Notes under the pieces: generated by a model | Database searches by the model: none | What the model was told of the DNA's origin: nothing | Seen by the model: only the letters and a program-made list of their open reading frames with translations | Shown here: in pieces, positions 8,289 through 16,523 of the stretch | Numbering within the stretch: position 1 is the first letter of the stretch | Layout: every line of letters begins with the position of its first letter | Made by a program: the position numbers and the translations under genes | Assembly: GCA_002471275.1 (NCBI GenBank) | Contig: DKPQ01000014.1 | Coordinates: 330,297-394,296 of the forward strand | Length of the DNA: 64,000 nt | Direction: 5' to 3' | Source of the DNA: Flammeovirgaceae bacterium UBA7330 | Lineage (GTDB): Bacteria > Bacteroidota > Bacteroidia > Cytophagales > Cyclobacteriaceae

Positions 8289-9147
8289 CGTTCCCATTTT
8301 GCTGGCTCTCGGTTCAGCGTTGTTCTTTGGCTATAAACATTCTGCCGAAGAGACACAAAAAGATTACATCCATTATGACTGGGCTAAAAACAAGCTATGG
8401 GATGATGGAATGGCAGAGGTAGCTCTTTACGAGGCTACCAAGGAGATTTATGGTAAGAGTCGGCCATTTGAGTATGTCTACATACTCGTAAAGGAAGAAT
8501 TCAATAAGGCATACCGCGTCAAAACAGATGATTACAGTCGGGAGGACCTGTACTCGGTCATGAAGATCAATAAGTTTTGTCGGGTGGAAACACTCGCTTA
8601 CCCTTACCACTTTCTTACCAGCGTGTTTATGCATAGAGACAACCCCGAAAGTCTTCACAAGCTATCTCATACATCCCAGGAATGGTGTGGCACTACTTCC
8701 AAGCAGTTCCTTGAAAAAGGCAACAAGTATCAATACGATTACATGAGTTACTTCGACGGTGAAGGCTCGGGACAAGCGAAAATCGAGCAAGGACCGTGGT
8801 TTGAAGATCAGCTTAGTTACTCGCTCAGAACGCTAAATTTTACCGATGGGCTTGAATTTGACATTTTACTATATCCTACTCAGGTCAACAATAAAGCCGA
8901 ATTACCTAAACCAGTTAAAGCGCATGTTCGGGTGATGAAATCCAATCCGGGTACAGAATTGGAAGGATTAATATCTGATTTAATCCAGGAACCCTGGAAA
9001 GTAATTGTTGCAAAAGACAACCAGGAATCTTTGACATACTGGATCAATAACACGTATCCTAATTACATTCTCAAAATGGAATCCACCGATGGCAGAAGCC
9101 TACTCCTGAAGGAAATAAAAAGGGATAAATACTGGGATTATGAATAA
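8269..9147 (+). CDS. Exported protein of unknown function in the glycosyltransferase operon
   Basis: The 292-residue protein starts with a signal peptide or membrane anchor (MKKILISVPILLALGSALFF). The mature part begins YDWAKNKLWDDGMAEVALYE and contains an EWCGTTSKQFL segment and several aromatic-rich beta strands. It resembles a Bacteroidota group that databases sometimes label septum formation inhibitor Maf; I doubt that label, because no Maf nucleotide-hydrolase motif is present. The start overlaps the previous gene by 20 bases, so it belongs to the operon. It may process or bind the glycan product outside the inner membrane. Confidence 0.6.
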   Translation: MKKILISVPILLALGSALFFGYKHSAEETQKDYIHYDWAKNKLWDDGMAEVALYEATKEIYGKSRPFEYVYILVKEEFNKAYRVKTDDYSREDLYSVMKINKFCRVETLAYPYHFLTSVFMHRDNPESLHKLSHTSQEWCGTTSKQFLEKGNKYQYDYMSYFDGEGSGQAKIEQGPWFEDQLSYSLRTLNFTDGLEFDILLYPTQVNNKAELPKPVKAHVRVMKSNPGTELEGLISDLIQEPWKVIVAKDNQESLTYWINNTYPNYILKMESTDGRSLLLKEIKRDKYWDYE

Positions 9148-9158
9148 TTCCTGTATGT

Positions 9159-9839
9159 CTAGTTCAGCTTAGCCACGTCACGTATGAGGATCCTCCTTCT
9201 GTCAAAATTGATAATGTTGGACTCTCTCAATTCATTAAGCACGGTCGTTACGGTTTGTCTGGACGTCCCTGTCAGGCTGGCAATGTCTTTATGCGTCAGG
9301 TGATTTTTGATCATCGTTTCAAACCCTACTTTCTGTCCTCTTTCCTCCGCCATGTCCTTCAAAAACTCAACGATCCTGGTTCTGGCATCTTTAAATACCA
9401 GTGAAGTAATTTTCCGCTCCATCTTTCGCAGCCTGAAGCCCATGATTTTGAATATCTTCAACGCCAGGGTCTGGTTGTCTTTCATCAACTCCTGAAGGTC
9501 ATTGATGCTCATAGAACAAATTCGTGTATCATTATCGAGTGCCTGGGCGAAGTCAGTTCGCTTTGACTCTCCAGCCAGGGCCAGCTCTCCAAATATCTCT
9601 CCCTTGCCCAGGATGGCCTTGATATTTTCTTTCCCGTCCTCTACATAGGACCCGATCTTTACCCGTCCATCTGCCACCATATATATGCTGGATGAAGGCT
9701 GATCAGGGAAGTAGATAAAATCATCCTTTTTAAAATGATTAGGAGGATGCCTTGTCTCCATGTTGGGTGTTTTACTGGGACACAGGATATCGAAAAGATC
9801 AATTTCCTCCAGAAACCATATTTTGGATTGTTCCGCCAT
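9159..9839 (-). CDS. Crp/Fnr family transcription regulator
   Basis: The 226-residue protein has an N-terminal cyclic-nucleotide-binding-like beta barrel (about 15-125, with DFIYFPDQPSSSIYMVADGRV and GEIFGELAL). A dimerisation helix and a Crp-type helix-turn-helix follow, near 165-225 (HKDIASLTGTSRQTVTTVLNEL). There is no FNR-type four-cysteine cluster at the N-terminus, so oxygen sensing by [4Fe-4S] is unlikely. It is divergent from hemJ-SCO-cytochrome c and may control that respiratory set or itself. Confidence 0.88.
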   Translation of the reverse strand: MAEQSKIWFLEEIDLFDILCPSKTPNMETRHPPNHFKKDDFIYFPDQPSSSIYMVADGRVKIGSYVEDGKENIKAILGKGEIFGELALAGESKRTDFAQALDNDTRICSMSINDLQELMKDNQTLALKIFKIMGFRLRKMERKITSLVFKDARTRIVEFLKDMAEERGQKVGFETMIKNHLTHKDIASLTGTSRQTVTTVLNELRESNIINFDRRRILIRDVAKLN

Positions 9840-9952
9840 TTTTCAAGAATATTCTTTCGAAGATATAAATTCCTTGCTTTGTCAGAAAATACAGCTCAAT
9901 TTTGCTTTCCGACTTTGTATAAACCGTCCCTGTACCAAAAAAGCTCCCCAAA

Positions 9953-10486
9953 GTGGAATATTTATATATAAAATCACTCCATATCATCTTTATCGTCACC
10001 TGGTTTGCAGGCTTGTTTTACATTGTCAGACTGTTTGTTTACCACACAGAGGCCTTTGAAAAGTCAGAGCCTGAAAAGTCCATTCTGACCAGCCAGTTCG
10101 CTCTTATGTCTAAGCGACTGTGGTATGGCATTACCTGGCCATCGGCCATACTGACCTTGATTTTGGGTGTATCATTAATTCTCATCCAGACAGAATGGTT
10201 AAAGATGCCATTCATGCACATCAAGCTATCGTTTGTCCTTTTGCTTTATGTCTATCATTTCCTCTGCCAAAGAATCTACACCAGCCTGCAGTCGGGCCAA
10301 AAAAAATACACTTCACAGCAACTTCGTGTGTGGAATGAAATAGCCACCTTTTTACTGGTAGCTATCGTTTTTCTTATCGTAGTGAAAAATCAAATGAGTT
10401 GGTTATGGGGTAGCATCGGGTTGATTATATTCGCAGTACTATTAATGTTGGCGATTCGGATCTATAAAAGGACAAGAAAAAGTTGA
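9953..10486 (+). CDS. hemJ: Protoporphyrinogen IX oxidase HemJ-like membrane protein
   Basis: The 177-residue protein has four to five membrane helices. It matches the HemJ/UPF0093 signature: KSLHIIFIVTWFAGLFYIVR with the conserved His9 and WFAGLFY, RLFVYH right after, and HIKLSFVLLL carrying the conserved Lys. HemJ oxidises protoporphyrinogen IX in haem synthesis and is the usual form in bacteria without HemG or HemY. The start codon is GTG at 9953. It overlaps the SCO gene by four bases, and haem supply for the cytochrome c downstream is a natural link. Confidence 0.8.
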   Translation: MEYLYIKSLHIIFIVTWFAGLFYIVRLFVYHTEAFEKSEPEKSILTSQFALMSKRLWYGITWPSAILTLILGVSLILIQTEWLKMPFMHIKLSFVLLLYVYHFLCQRIYTSLQSGQKKYTSQQLRVWNEIATFLLVAIVFLIVVKNQMSWLWGSIGLIIFAVLLMLAIRIYKRTRKS

Positions 10487-11130
10487 GATTTCTTTTAATC
10501 ACTATATCTGTATTTTATCTGGTTGGTTGTGGTGAGGTGAATACCACCAACGAGCTACCGATTCTCGGGAATAAAAAGTTCGTCGACAAAGAGGTAAACG
10601 GTGAGGTGGTAAAAGACACCATCTATCATACCATAAGAGATTTTGCTTTTGTTGACCAGGACAGCAACCTGGTGACCAATGAAACCTTCAGTGATCAGAT
10701 CTATGTGGCCGATTTCTTTTTTACCAGCTGCCCTACGATCTGTCCGCTCATGAAGCAGCAGATGCTGAGAGTATACGAAGCATATGAAAATGAATCCGAG
10801 GTAGCCATTCTTTCCCACACCATAGACCCCAAACATGACACGGTTGCTGTACTAAAAGATTTTGCGGAAAAGCTAGGTGTGAAAACAGAAAAATGGCACT
10901 TCGTGACAGGGAATAAAGATTCTATCTACGACATTGGTGAAACCAGCTATCTGGTAGTAGCTAATGAAGATGAAAATGCACCGGGTGGATACATCCATAG
11001 CGGAGCTTTCCTTCTTGTGGATAAACAAAGAAGAATACGGGGTGTCTACGATGGTACGATACCAGAGCAGGTAGACATCCTTATAAATGATATCGGTAGA
11101 CTAATAAAGAAAAATGAAAACACTAACTAA
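10483..11130 (+). CDS. SCO1/SenC family copper chaperone lipoprotein
   Basis: The 215-residue protein begins at TTG (10483), inside the hemJ stop (TTGA). No other start would keep its signal peptide. Lipobox cysteine is C16 (LVGC). The thioredoxin-like domain has the copper-binding TSCPTICPLM with C83 and C87, and the partner His lies in GGYIHSGAFLLVD about 85 residues later. SCO proteins deliver copper to the CuA site of cytochrome oxidase. It overlaps the following cytochrome c gene by 17 bases, which indicates coupled translation. Confidence 0.9.
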   Translation: MRFLLITISVFYLVGCGEVNTTNELPILGNKKFVDKEVNGEVVKDTIYHTIRDFAFVDQDSNLVTNETFSDQIYVADFFFTSCPTICPLMKQQMLRVYEAYENESEVAILSHTIDPKHDTVAVLKDFAEKLGVKTEKWHFVTGNKDSIYDIGETSYLVVANEDENAPGGYIHSGAFLLVDKQRRIRGVYDGTIPEQVDILINDIGRLIKKNENTN

Positions 11131-11617
11131 ACTCATTGCTGTATTATTCATCCTTGGTCTCTATGCCTGTGGCGGGGGTGGAGAAAAAGGAACTTCTGGC
11201 ACTTCATCAACTGAAAAACCGGCTCCTAAAGCCGAACCATCGGCATCTGCTGGTGGGGAAGATGACGTAAAACTTCAACAATACATTGTGAAAGGAAAAG
11301 AGATCTACAAAACCTACTGCCTGGCATGTCATCAGGCCGAAGGACAGGGACTCGCAAAACTTTATCCTCCATTGGCTAAATCAGATTTCCTTGAAGCAAA
11401 CCCAGACAAGGCTGCATGCGGTATCAGAAATGGTCAGTTTAAGCCCATCACAGTAAATGGTGTGGAATATACACAGGTAATGCCTCCAATTCCCACCTTG
11501 TCAGATCTTGAAATCGCTGAGGTGATCACTTATATCTCTAATTCATGGGGAAACAACGCTGGCCTGATCGGTGTGAAACAGGTTACCGAATGGCTTAACA
11601 ACTGCGAAAAACAATAA
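11114..11617 (+). CDS. Cytochrome c lipoprotein
   Basis: The 167-residue protein has lipobox LYAC with C19 and then a low-complexity Ser/Gly/Lys/Pro linker (about 20-50). One class I cytochrome c domain follows, with haem motif CLACH at 69-73. The distal ligand is probably the Met in QVMPPIP near 125. It is expected to be membrane-anchored, facing the periplasm, and to carry electrons in the respiratory chain. It is last in the hemJ-SCO-cyt c operon; only four bases separate its stop from a convergent gene. Confidence 0.9.
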   Translation: MKTLTKLIAVLFILGLYACGGGGEKGTSGTSSTEKPAPKAEPSASAGGEDDVKLQQYIVKGKEIYKTYCLACHQAEGQGLAKLYPPLAKSDFLEANPDKAACGIRNGQFKPITVNGVEYTQVMPPIPTLSDLEIAEVITYISNSWGNNAGLIGVKQVTEWLNNCEKQ

Positions 11618-11621
11618 AAAA

Positions 11622-12020
11622 TTACTCGGAGAGTGCTTTTTGTCCTTGTTCAAGGGCATTAAGCATTCTTTCTTTCACTTCCTGGATGCCTGCTCGCTGC
11701 GCTTTGTAATATTCAAGTAATTCCTCATCAGTACCTTCCATATCCGGCTCATACTGGCGCATCCAATCCATCATAAATTCATTGGCTGCTTCGATATCTT
11801 CTGCGATGACTTTTAGTTTGGCCGCCGATGTCGAATCCAATGTTTCGGCTTTCATCATCAAGCTTTTACTGGCTTTCCGCAGATCGCCCATCTTCGGCAT
11901 TACCTCATCATGTAATCCCATTACCTCGTCTTTGAGGTTGTTTATCTGATTGGGTTTATCCCCGCCACAAGAGGCTATTAGGAGGACCAATAAAACGGAA
12001 ATAGGTATTGTTATTTTCAT
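11622..12020 (-). CDS. Small helical lipoprotein of unknown function
   Basis: The 132-residue protein has a lipoprotein signal (LLIASC, C18). The mature chain is almost entirely charged helix with Met-rich segments (KDEVMGLHDEVMPKMGDL, FMMDWMRQYEPDMEG), which could form a coiled coil or hold metal through Met and His. Its start overlaps the DUF3299 gene by four bases, so it closes the five-gene reverse operon that starts with the ABC ATPase. I do not recognise the family; it could be the extracytoplasmic component of that system. Confidence 0.6.
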   Translation of the reverse strand: MKITIPISVLLVLLIASCGGDKPNQINNLKDEVMGLHDEVMPKMGDLRKASKSLMMKAETLDSTSAAKLKVIAEDIEAANEFMMDWMRQYEPDMEGTDEELLEYYKAQRAGIQEVKERMLNALEQGQKALSE

Positions 12021-12502
12021 AGCACCTGCATTTTTGCGTCTTTCAATATATACATCAGTTGATCTGAATTTTCCTTGTTGAGCGTGAGCTTTCCGGTGAC
12101 CTTCACTCTTTTGGCTGTGTATTTTACAGATTCCCTCAAATATACTTCAGCCACCGACTCGGGGCCAGCCCCACCACAAAAGAAACAGGATGCAATGGGC
12201 ACGGAGGAAATAATCAATTTTGTCGGTCCAAACATGCCCTCAAAGGGAATGATGTAGCCATCCAACTCGATTTCTTTTCCTGCAAGCGCCTTTATTTCGG
12301 GTCCAAACTTCGGAAGGTATATCTCTCCGTACTCATCGTGCGACTTCTCAAACTCAAGTTTTGAAAGCGTCTCCCAGTTTTCCTTTGAAGAGCCCTGGCT
12401 CACCGCAAACAATGACCAGCACAAGAAGCCTACAAAAAGAAATGATCTCAACATACAATCCATGAACTGATATCCTGAAAAAAATTGTTTTGCCGTATTC
12501 AA
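12017..12502 (-). CDS. Exported DUF3299 protein
   Basis: The reading frame spans 161 residues, but translation more likely starts at the internal ATG at 12463 or 12454. That would place a normal signal peptide (MLRSFLFVGFLCWSLFAVSQ) at the N-terminus, and AGGA lies just upstream. The mature domain has the DUF3299 core: LAGKEIELDGYIIPFEG, then SCFFCGGAGPESVAEVY with C106 and C109 (numbering from 12502), and a beta-rich end. The CxxC and GGAGPES signature suggest metal or redox chemistry in the periplasm. It overlaps the lipoprotein gene downstream. Confidence 0.75.
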   Translation of the reverse strand: MNTAKQFFSGYQFMDCMLRSFLFVGFLCWSLFAVSQGSSKENWETLSKLEFEKSHDEYGEIYLPKFGPEIKALAGKEIELDGYIIPFEGMFGPTKLIISSVPIASCFFCGGAGPESVAEVYLRESVKYTAKRVKVTGKLTLNKENSDQLMYILKDAKMQVL

Positions 12503-12513
12503 AATTTCCTGAA

Positions 12514-12915
12514 TTATTTAGTGTCCTGAGGTTTCACTAACGGCAACCCTGAGTTTTGCCATCCTCTGATACCCCCGTCAAGATTCACCACATTTTCAAT
12601 TCCGATCTCTTTGAAATAACTGGCTGCGCTAGCACTTCTCCCGCCAGACAGACAATACACATAATAGGTCTTGTCCTTTTGCAACTTAGCAGCTCGATCT
12701 CTAAAATCAGGAGAATTTATATCCATATGCACCGCACCCTTTATCATCCCACCAGCCACTTCTCTATCCGTCCGAACATCAACGACTACAGCATTTTTAT
12801 CTTCCGCTATGGCCTGACTAAAGGCTTTCGGGTCCATGTTCTCCTGTTTCTGTTTCTCTTGTGATTGACACGACCATGTTGCCACAGCCACCATTATAAA
12901 AACCAGTACTCTCAT
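12514..12915 (-). CDS. Rhodanese-domain lipoprotein
   Basis: The 133-residue protein has lipobox TWSC (C16) and one rhodanese domain. VVVDVRTDREVAGGMIKGAVHMD lies at 43-65, and the active-site loop is CLSGGRSAS with Cys88. Rhodaneses move sulfane sulfur; this one would act in the periplasm. It lies 15 bases after the ABC permease and 11 bases before the DUF3299 gene on the same strand. Its place inside a transporter operon is unusual and suggests a redox or sulfur-transfer role connected to the cargo. Confidence 0.85.
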   Translation of the reverse strand: MRVLVFIMVAVATWSCQSQEKQKQENMDPKAFSQAIAEDKNAVVVDVRTDREVAGGMIKGAVHMDINSPDFRDRAAKLQKDKTYYVYCLSGGRSASAASYFKEIGIENVVNLDGGIRGWQNSGLPLVKPQDTK

Positions 12916-12930
12916 ATTCTAAATCAATTT

Positions 12931-14163
12931 TTAACCTTGAGCAAGTGTCTTTGAAATATCTGTTCTGTACGCCATTACAGCAGGTATCACCGATGCAAAT
13001 ATACCAATTGCTATACAGGCAATGAACAACAAACCTTCCCCGGGAGCAAAAGACATAAACCCGGCACTTCTACCCAGTAGTTGTTTGAATAAGATTAAAA
13101 TGATGGAGTGTCCCAATAAAAAGCCGGTAATGACGCCAAAGCCTGTTATTATCAATCCTTCAAATAAAATTCCGGATAGAACCAACCTTCTGGACGCGCC
13201 TATAGATCTCAATATGGCTATCTCGTATTTCCTGTCTTTCAAAGAATTCAACAATGAAATAAAAACACTTACTCCTGAGATAGCAATAATTATCAAACCT
13301 AAAAAGTTCATGACCTTTGTGACATTTTCAAGAATACTGAATAGGCGTGAAGCTTCAAAAGCAGGAGATGCTGCTTGTAAATTACTTGTTTGATTCACCT
13401 GGTTGGGTAACATGACAGCGCCCATGGGAGAGCGAAATTTGACAAGTAGACTGGTTATCTGATGCTCTTCAATCTGCTTCGCCGATAGTTTACTTCCCCA
13501 GTCAGGGATAGCCACAAGACTATCTGTTTCGGCCTCCTCTTCATGTTCGTGATCATGGACCATCCAAATGCTTTGCATGTCAACCAGGATTAACCTGTCT
13601 ATGACCAGCCCAGTTGACTTCAATATACCGACAACCTCAAATCCATGGTCGCCATGGTCATCTCCCTCCTCATCCAATCCATGTTGACTTGAAAAACGGT
13701 CACCTGTTTTTAGTCCCATTTCGCTGGCCACCTGACTTCCAATGACAGCCTCAAGAGGAGCATCAAACCAGCTTCCCAGATCTAGCTGTGCATCATAAAG
13801 TGCCCCATAATTTTGGATTGTTCCCACGATCCGGTACCCATTGTAGCTGTCTCCCAAAGAAAGCGGTGTGGTACGCTCTATATACCTGTTTTTTGTAAAA
13901 GGCATGATATCGGAAATATCGATGTTACCCGTAGGGAAATCAATATGGAAAATACTCGAAAGGATGATCTGCAAGGGACTGCCCTTGGCTCCAATGACTA
14001 GATCAACACCAGCACTGTTTCTGGTTACTTCGTCTTTGAATCTGTCGCTCAAAAGCAGCAAGAGAACGACCACACATACACCAAAACTGAGTAACAGCCA
14101 ACTTAAAAGACTACTCAGGGGTCTACTCAAAATATTTTTATAGCTCAGATAAAATATATTCAT
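12931..14163 (-). CDS. FtsX-like ABC transporter permease with His-rich periplasmic segments
   Basis: The 410-residue protein has an N-terminal membrane helix (about 18-40), a large periplasmic MacB-type domain, and three C-terminal helices from about 285. The FtsX signature KYEIAILRSIGASRRLVLSGIL sits near 320. Two inserts in the periplasmic domain are rich in His and acidic residues (DEEGDDHGDHG and HDHEHEEEAE), which is uncommon for MacB/LolC relatives and points to a divalent metal. It overlaps the ATPase gene by four bases. Confidence 0.85.
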   Translation of the reverse strand: MNIFYLSYKNILSRPLSSLLSWLLLSFGVCVVVLLLLLSDRFKDEVTRNSAGVDLVIGAKGSPLQIILSSIFHIDFPTGNIDISDIMPFTKNRYIERTTPLSLGDSYNGYRIVGTIQNYGALYDAQLDLGSWFDAPLEAVIGSQVASEMGLKTGDRFSSQHGLDEEGDDHGDHGFEVVGILKSTGLVIDRLILVDMQSIWMVHDHEHEEEAETDSLVAIPDWGSKLSAKQIEEHQITSLLVKFRSPMGAVMLPNQVNQTSNLQAASPAFEASRLFSILENVTKVMNFLGLIIIAISGVSVFISLLNSLKDRKYEIAILRSIGASRRLVLSGILFEGLIITGFGVITGFLLGHSIILILFKQLLGRSAGFMSFAPGEGLLFIACIAIGIFASVIPAVMAYRTDISKTLAQG

Positions 14164-14876
14164 CCCTGCTGAGGTTTTAGTACCAGCTGATGACCAAACG
14201 TCCTCTTAACCCTTTGATCATGTGTTGCAATAATCAAGGTAGCTCCACATAGTTTGGCCTCCTGCTTCAATAAGCGAATCACTTTTTCACAATTTTCATC
14301 ATCCAGACTGGCTGTTGGCTCATCACCAAACAGAACTGAGGGCTTATTCATGATCGATCGGGCAATAGCTACACGCTGAGCCTGACCCTGACTGATTCTA
14401 CTCACATTTCTGTCTTTGATCCCCGCAAGGTTCAGGTGATCAATAATCTCCTGGATCCATTTGTCATCTTGTTGCTGATCTCCAAGATACCTGGCTAACT
14501 GAAGATTTTCCATCACCGTGAGGGATTTGATCAGGTGAGGTTGCTGAAAAACGATTCCGACCTGGCTTTTACGGAATTTATCAAGTTGGCGACCACTCAT
14601 CTCATGAAGCTTATATCCATTCACTTCTATTTCACCATTTGACGGACTCACTAACCCACTTAACAAATGCAGTAAGGTGGTCTTGCCACTACCGGATGGC
14701 CCAAGGATCAAAGCCTCAGATTGCTTATCCACCGTCCAGTCCGGAAAATTCAAACGGGATTGCGCATTGAAAGAAAGCTGAAGTGATTTGATCCGAATGG
14801 CTGACAAATTAATAGCTATTTTTTGGGGCAATTTAAACGACCATCTAAAATTGGCATAGCCTTTGCAATAATTCAA
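14160..14876 (-). CDS. ABC transporter ATP-binding protein (LolD/MacB type)
   Basis: The 238-residue frame contains Walker A GPSGSGKTTL, the signature ISQGQAQRVAIARSI, Walker B SVLFGDEPTASLD and a switch His (IIATHDQR). The N-terminus is uncertain: no ATG occurs ahead of the conserved core, and the frame opens with TTG at 14876. A second TTG at 14807 gives the usual family start (SAIRIKSLQLSF), so the first 23 residues may not be translated. It pairs with the overlapping FtsX-like permease and drives the putative metal system. Confidence 0.88.
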   Translation of the reverse strand: MNYCKGYANFRWSFKLPQKIAINLSAIRIKSLQLSFNAQSRLNFPDWTVDKQSEALILGPSGSGKTTLLHLLSGLVSPSNGEIEVNGYKLHEMSGRQLDKFRKSQVGIVFQQPHLIKSLTVMENLQLARYLGDQQQDDKWIQEIIDHLNLAGIKDRNVSRISQGQAQRVAIARSIMNKPSVLFGDEPTASLDDENCEKVIRLLKQEAKLCGATLIIATHDQRVKRTFGHQLVLKPQQG

Positions 14877-14899
14877 GTTACGAGATAAACTGATGCGTT

Positions 14900-14986
14900 A
14901 TGGAACTGATACTCATATTTACCGCACTTTTGATTTACACGAGCTACTTTATCTACAAAGAAAGGCTAAAAAAAGCGTCTGCTTAA
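14900..14986 (+). CDS. Possible 28-residue membrane microprotein
   Basis: ATG at 14900 to TAA at 14986 encodes one hydrophobic helix (MELILIFTALLIYTSYFIYK) ending in a basic tail. It sits in the otherwise gene-free stretch 14877-15257, divergent from the ABC ATPase. There is no further support, and it could be chance. Confidence 0.25.
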   Translation: MELILIFTALLIYTSYFIYKERLKKASA

Positions 14987-15123
14987 AGAAACTATAGTCT
15001 GAATAAAGTCAAAATTTATTTAAGAAGACAGATATTTGCGTTTGTGGAAAATTCGACCCTCTGCCGGGTTAATATGTGAATTTTTGTAGTGAGCAATAAA
15101 AAAACTATATTCACATTCTTAAA

Positions 15124-15215
15124 ATCCAACAGCCGAGATAAGAATAGAACCACCCGAAAGCCGTAGTCTGGTTGGATACCGGGCAAAACTATTTACACAA
15201 ATAGTAGTTTTGGCA
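15124..15215 (+). ncRNA. Structured 5' leader of the antiporter gene (candidate)
   Basis: ATCCAAC (15124-15130) pairs perfectly with GTTGGAT (15171-15177). An alternative stem AACCA/TGGTT (15148-15152 with 15169-15173) would compete with it. A second hairpin, around AAAACTA/TAGTTTT (15185-15191 with 15205-15211), lies about 45 bases before the ATG. Mutually exclusive stems ahead of an ion-transport gene look like a riboswitch or attenuator, but I could not match it to a known class. Confidence 0.35.
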
Positions 15216-15257
15216 ATAATTTAAGTAACTATCAAGTAGACTGGGAACGCAAATCGA

Positions 15258-16523
15258 ATGCATGTTTTTGACATCATAGCACTGTTTATATTTCTTGCTG
15301 GGCTATTCATTTTTGTAAATACAATCTTTCTAAAGCTACCATCTTCCATTGGGTTGATGATCATGGCCATTATTCTTTCAGCAATTGTCCTAATTGTTGG
15401 ATTTTTCTTCCCACAGCTTGATATACAGGCGGTTCATTTGGAGGAATACGACTATGCAGAGGTACTATACCAGGTGGTTTTGAGCTTTATGCTCTTTTCC
15501 GGGGCATTACAGATAGACTTTAAGAAACTTTCCAGAGAGCGAACTCCTGTGCTCTTATTGGCGACTACCGGAGTATTTATTTCCACGTTTGTCATTGGTA
15601 CGCTTGTATATTATATGCTCAACTACCTGGTAGGTATTGAGCTGCATTACCTGTATTGCCTGGTATTTGGAGCGTTGATCTCGCCTACGGATCCCATTGC
15701 TGTAACGCAGACCATGAAACGATTTAACATGGCCAAGGATCTGGAAATCAAGATTAAAGGAGAATCACTTTTCAACGATGGTGTGGCGGTAGTTTTGGCG
15801 CTTACACTGCTCGATATTGCCCATGCCGGTGAAGACCATGCTTTGAGTGTATTTGAAACTGTTTACATCATTTGTGCAGACATCGGAGGGGGAATCTTTA
15901 TTGGTCTGGTACTTGGCTACATTGGCTACAGGCTCCTGAAATATGTAGACAATGACGATGTAGAAGTAGAAATCCTCATTACACTGGCTGTCGTCATGGT
16001 TGGTTCTTACCTGGCAGATTTTATCCACGTTTCATCCAAACAAGCTGCAGTAATTATGGGACTTGTAATTGGTAACGAAGGTCGGGGTAGTCATGTGACC
16101 AGTGCAGCCGGCGATTATGTATTCAAATTCTGGAACCTCATTGAAGAATCATTATCAGCCATGTTGTTTGTACTCATCGGACTGGAAATGCTGGTCATTC
16201 CAATGCGGATAGACTTTTTTGCCGCAGGTTTCTTTGCCGTAAATATTGTGCTTTTCGGTAGATGGCTGAGTGTTTATGTTCCTATAAAGCTTATGTCAAC
16301 CAGGAGATCCTTTGCTCCGTTTACCATACCCATATTAACGTGGGGAGCCCTCCGTGGAGGGCTTCCGATTGCACTGTCGTTATCGTTGACTGACTTTCAT
16401 GGCAAGGATATCATCATTACCATGACCTACGTGGTAGTGGTATGCTCAGTCCTATATCAGGGGCTTACCGTACCTACCCTAATGAAGATGAGCTATCCCC
16501 AAACCAAGAAATACGAGCATTAA
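15258..16523 (+). CDS. Cation:proton antiporter, CPA1 (NhaP-type)
   Basis: The 421-residue protein has about twelve membrane helices. The CPA1 core motif GESLFNDGVAVVLALTLLDIA lies near 165-185 with the ND ion-binding pair, after the SPTDPIAVTQTM loop. A later amphipathic helix reads TWGALRGGLPIAL. It exchanges Na+ or K+ for H+ across the inner membrane. There is no long cytoplasmic regulatory domain at the C-terminus. The foldable leader upstream may regulate it. Its stop overlaps the convergent UspA gene by four bases. Confidence 0.9.
   Translation: MHVFDIIALFIFLAGLFIFVNTIFLKLPSSIGLMIMAIILSAIVLIVGFFFPQLDIQAVHLEEYDYAEVLYQVVLSFMLFSGALQIDFKKLSRERTPVLLLATTGVFISTFVIGTLVYYMLNYLVGIELHYLYCLVFGALISPTDPIAVTQTMKRFNMAKDLEIKIKGESLFNDGVAVVLALTLLDIAHAGEDHALSVFETVYIICADIGGGIFIGLVLGYIGYRLLKYVDNDDVEVEILITLAVVMVGSYLADFIHVSSKQAAVIMGLVIGNEGRGSHVTSAAGDYVFKFWNLIEESLSAMLFVLIGLEMLVIPMRIDFFAAGFFAVNIVLFGRWLSVYVPIKLMSTRRSFAPFTIPILTWGALRGGLPIALSLSLTDFHGKDIIITMTYVVVVCSVLYQGLTVPTLMKMSYPQTKKYEH

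Noticed and set aside
8269..9147. Naming the exported protein Maf
   Set aside because: No Maf nucleotide pyrophosphatase motif is present; the name seems to be a database carry-over.
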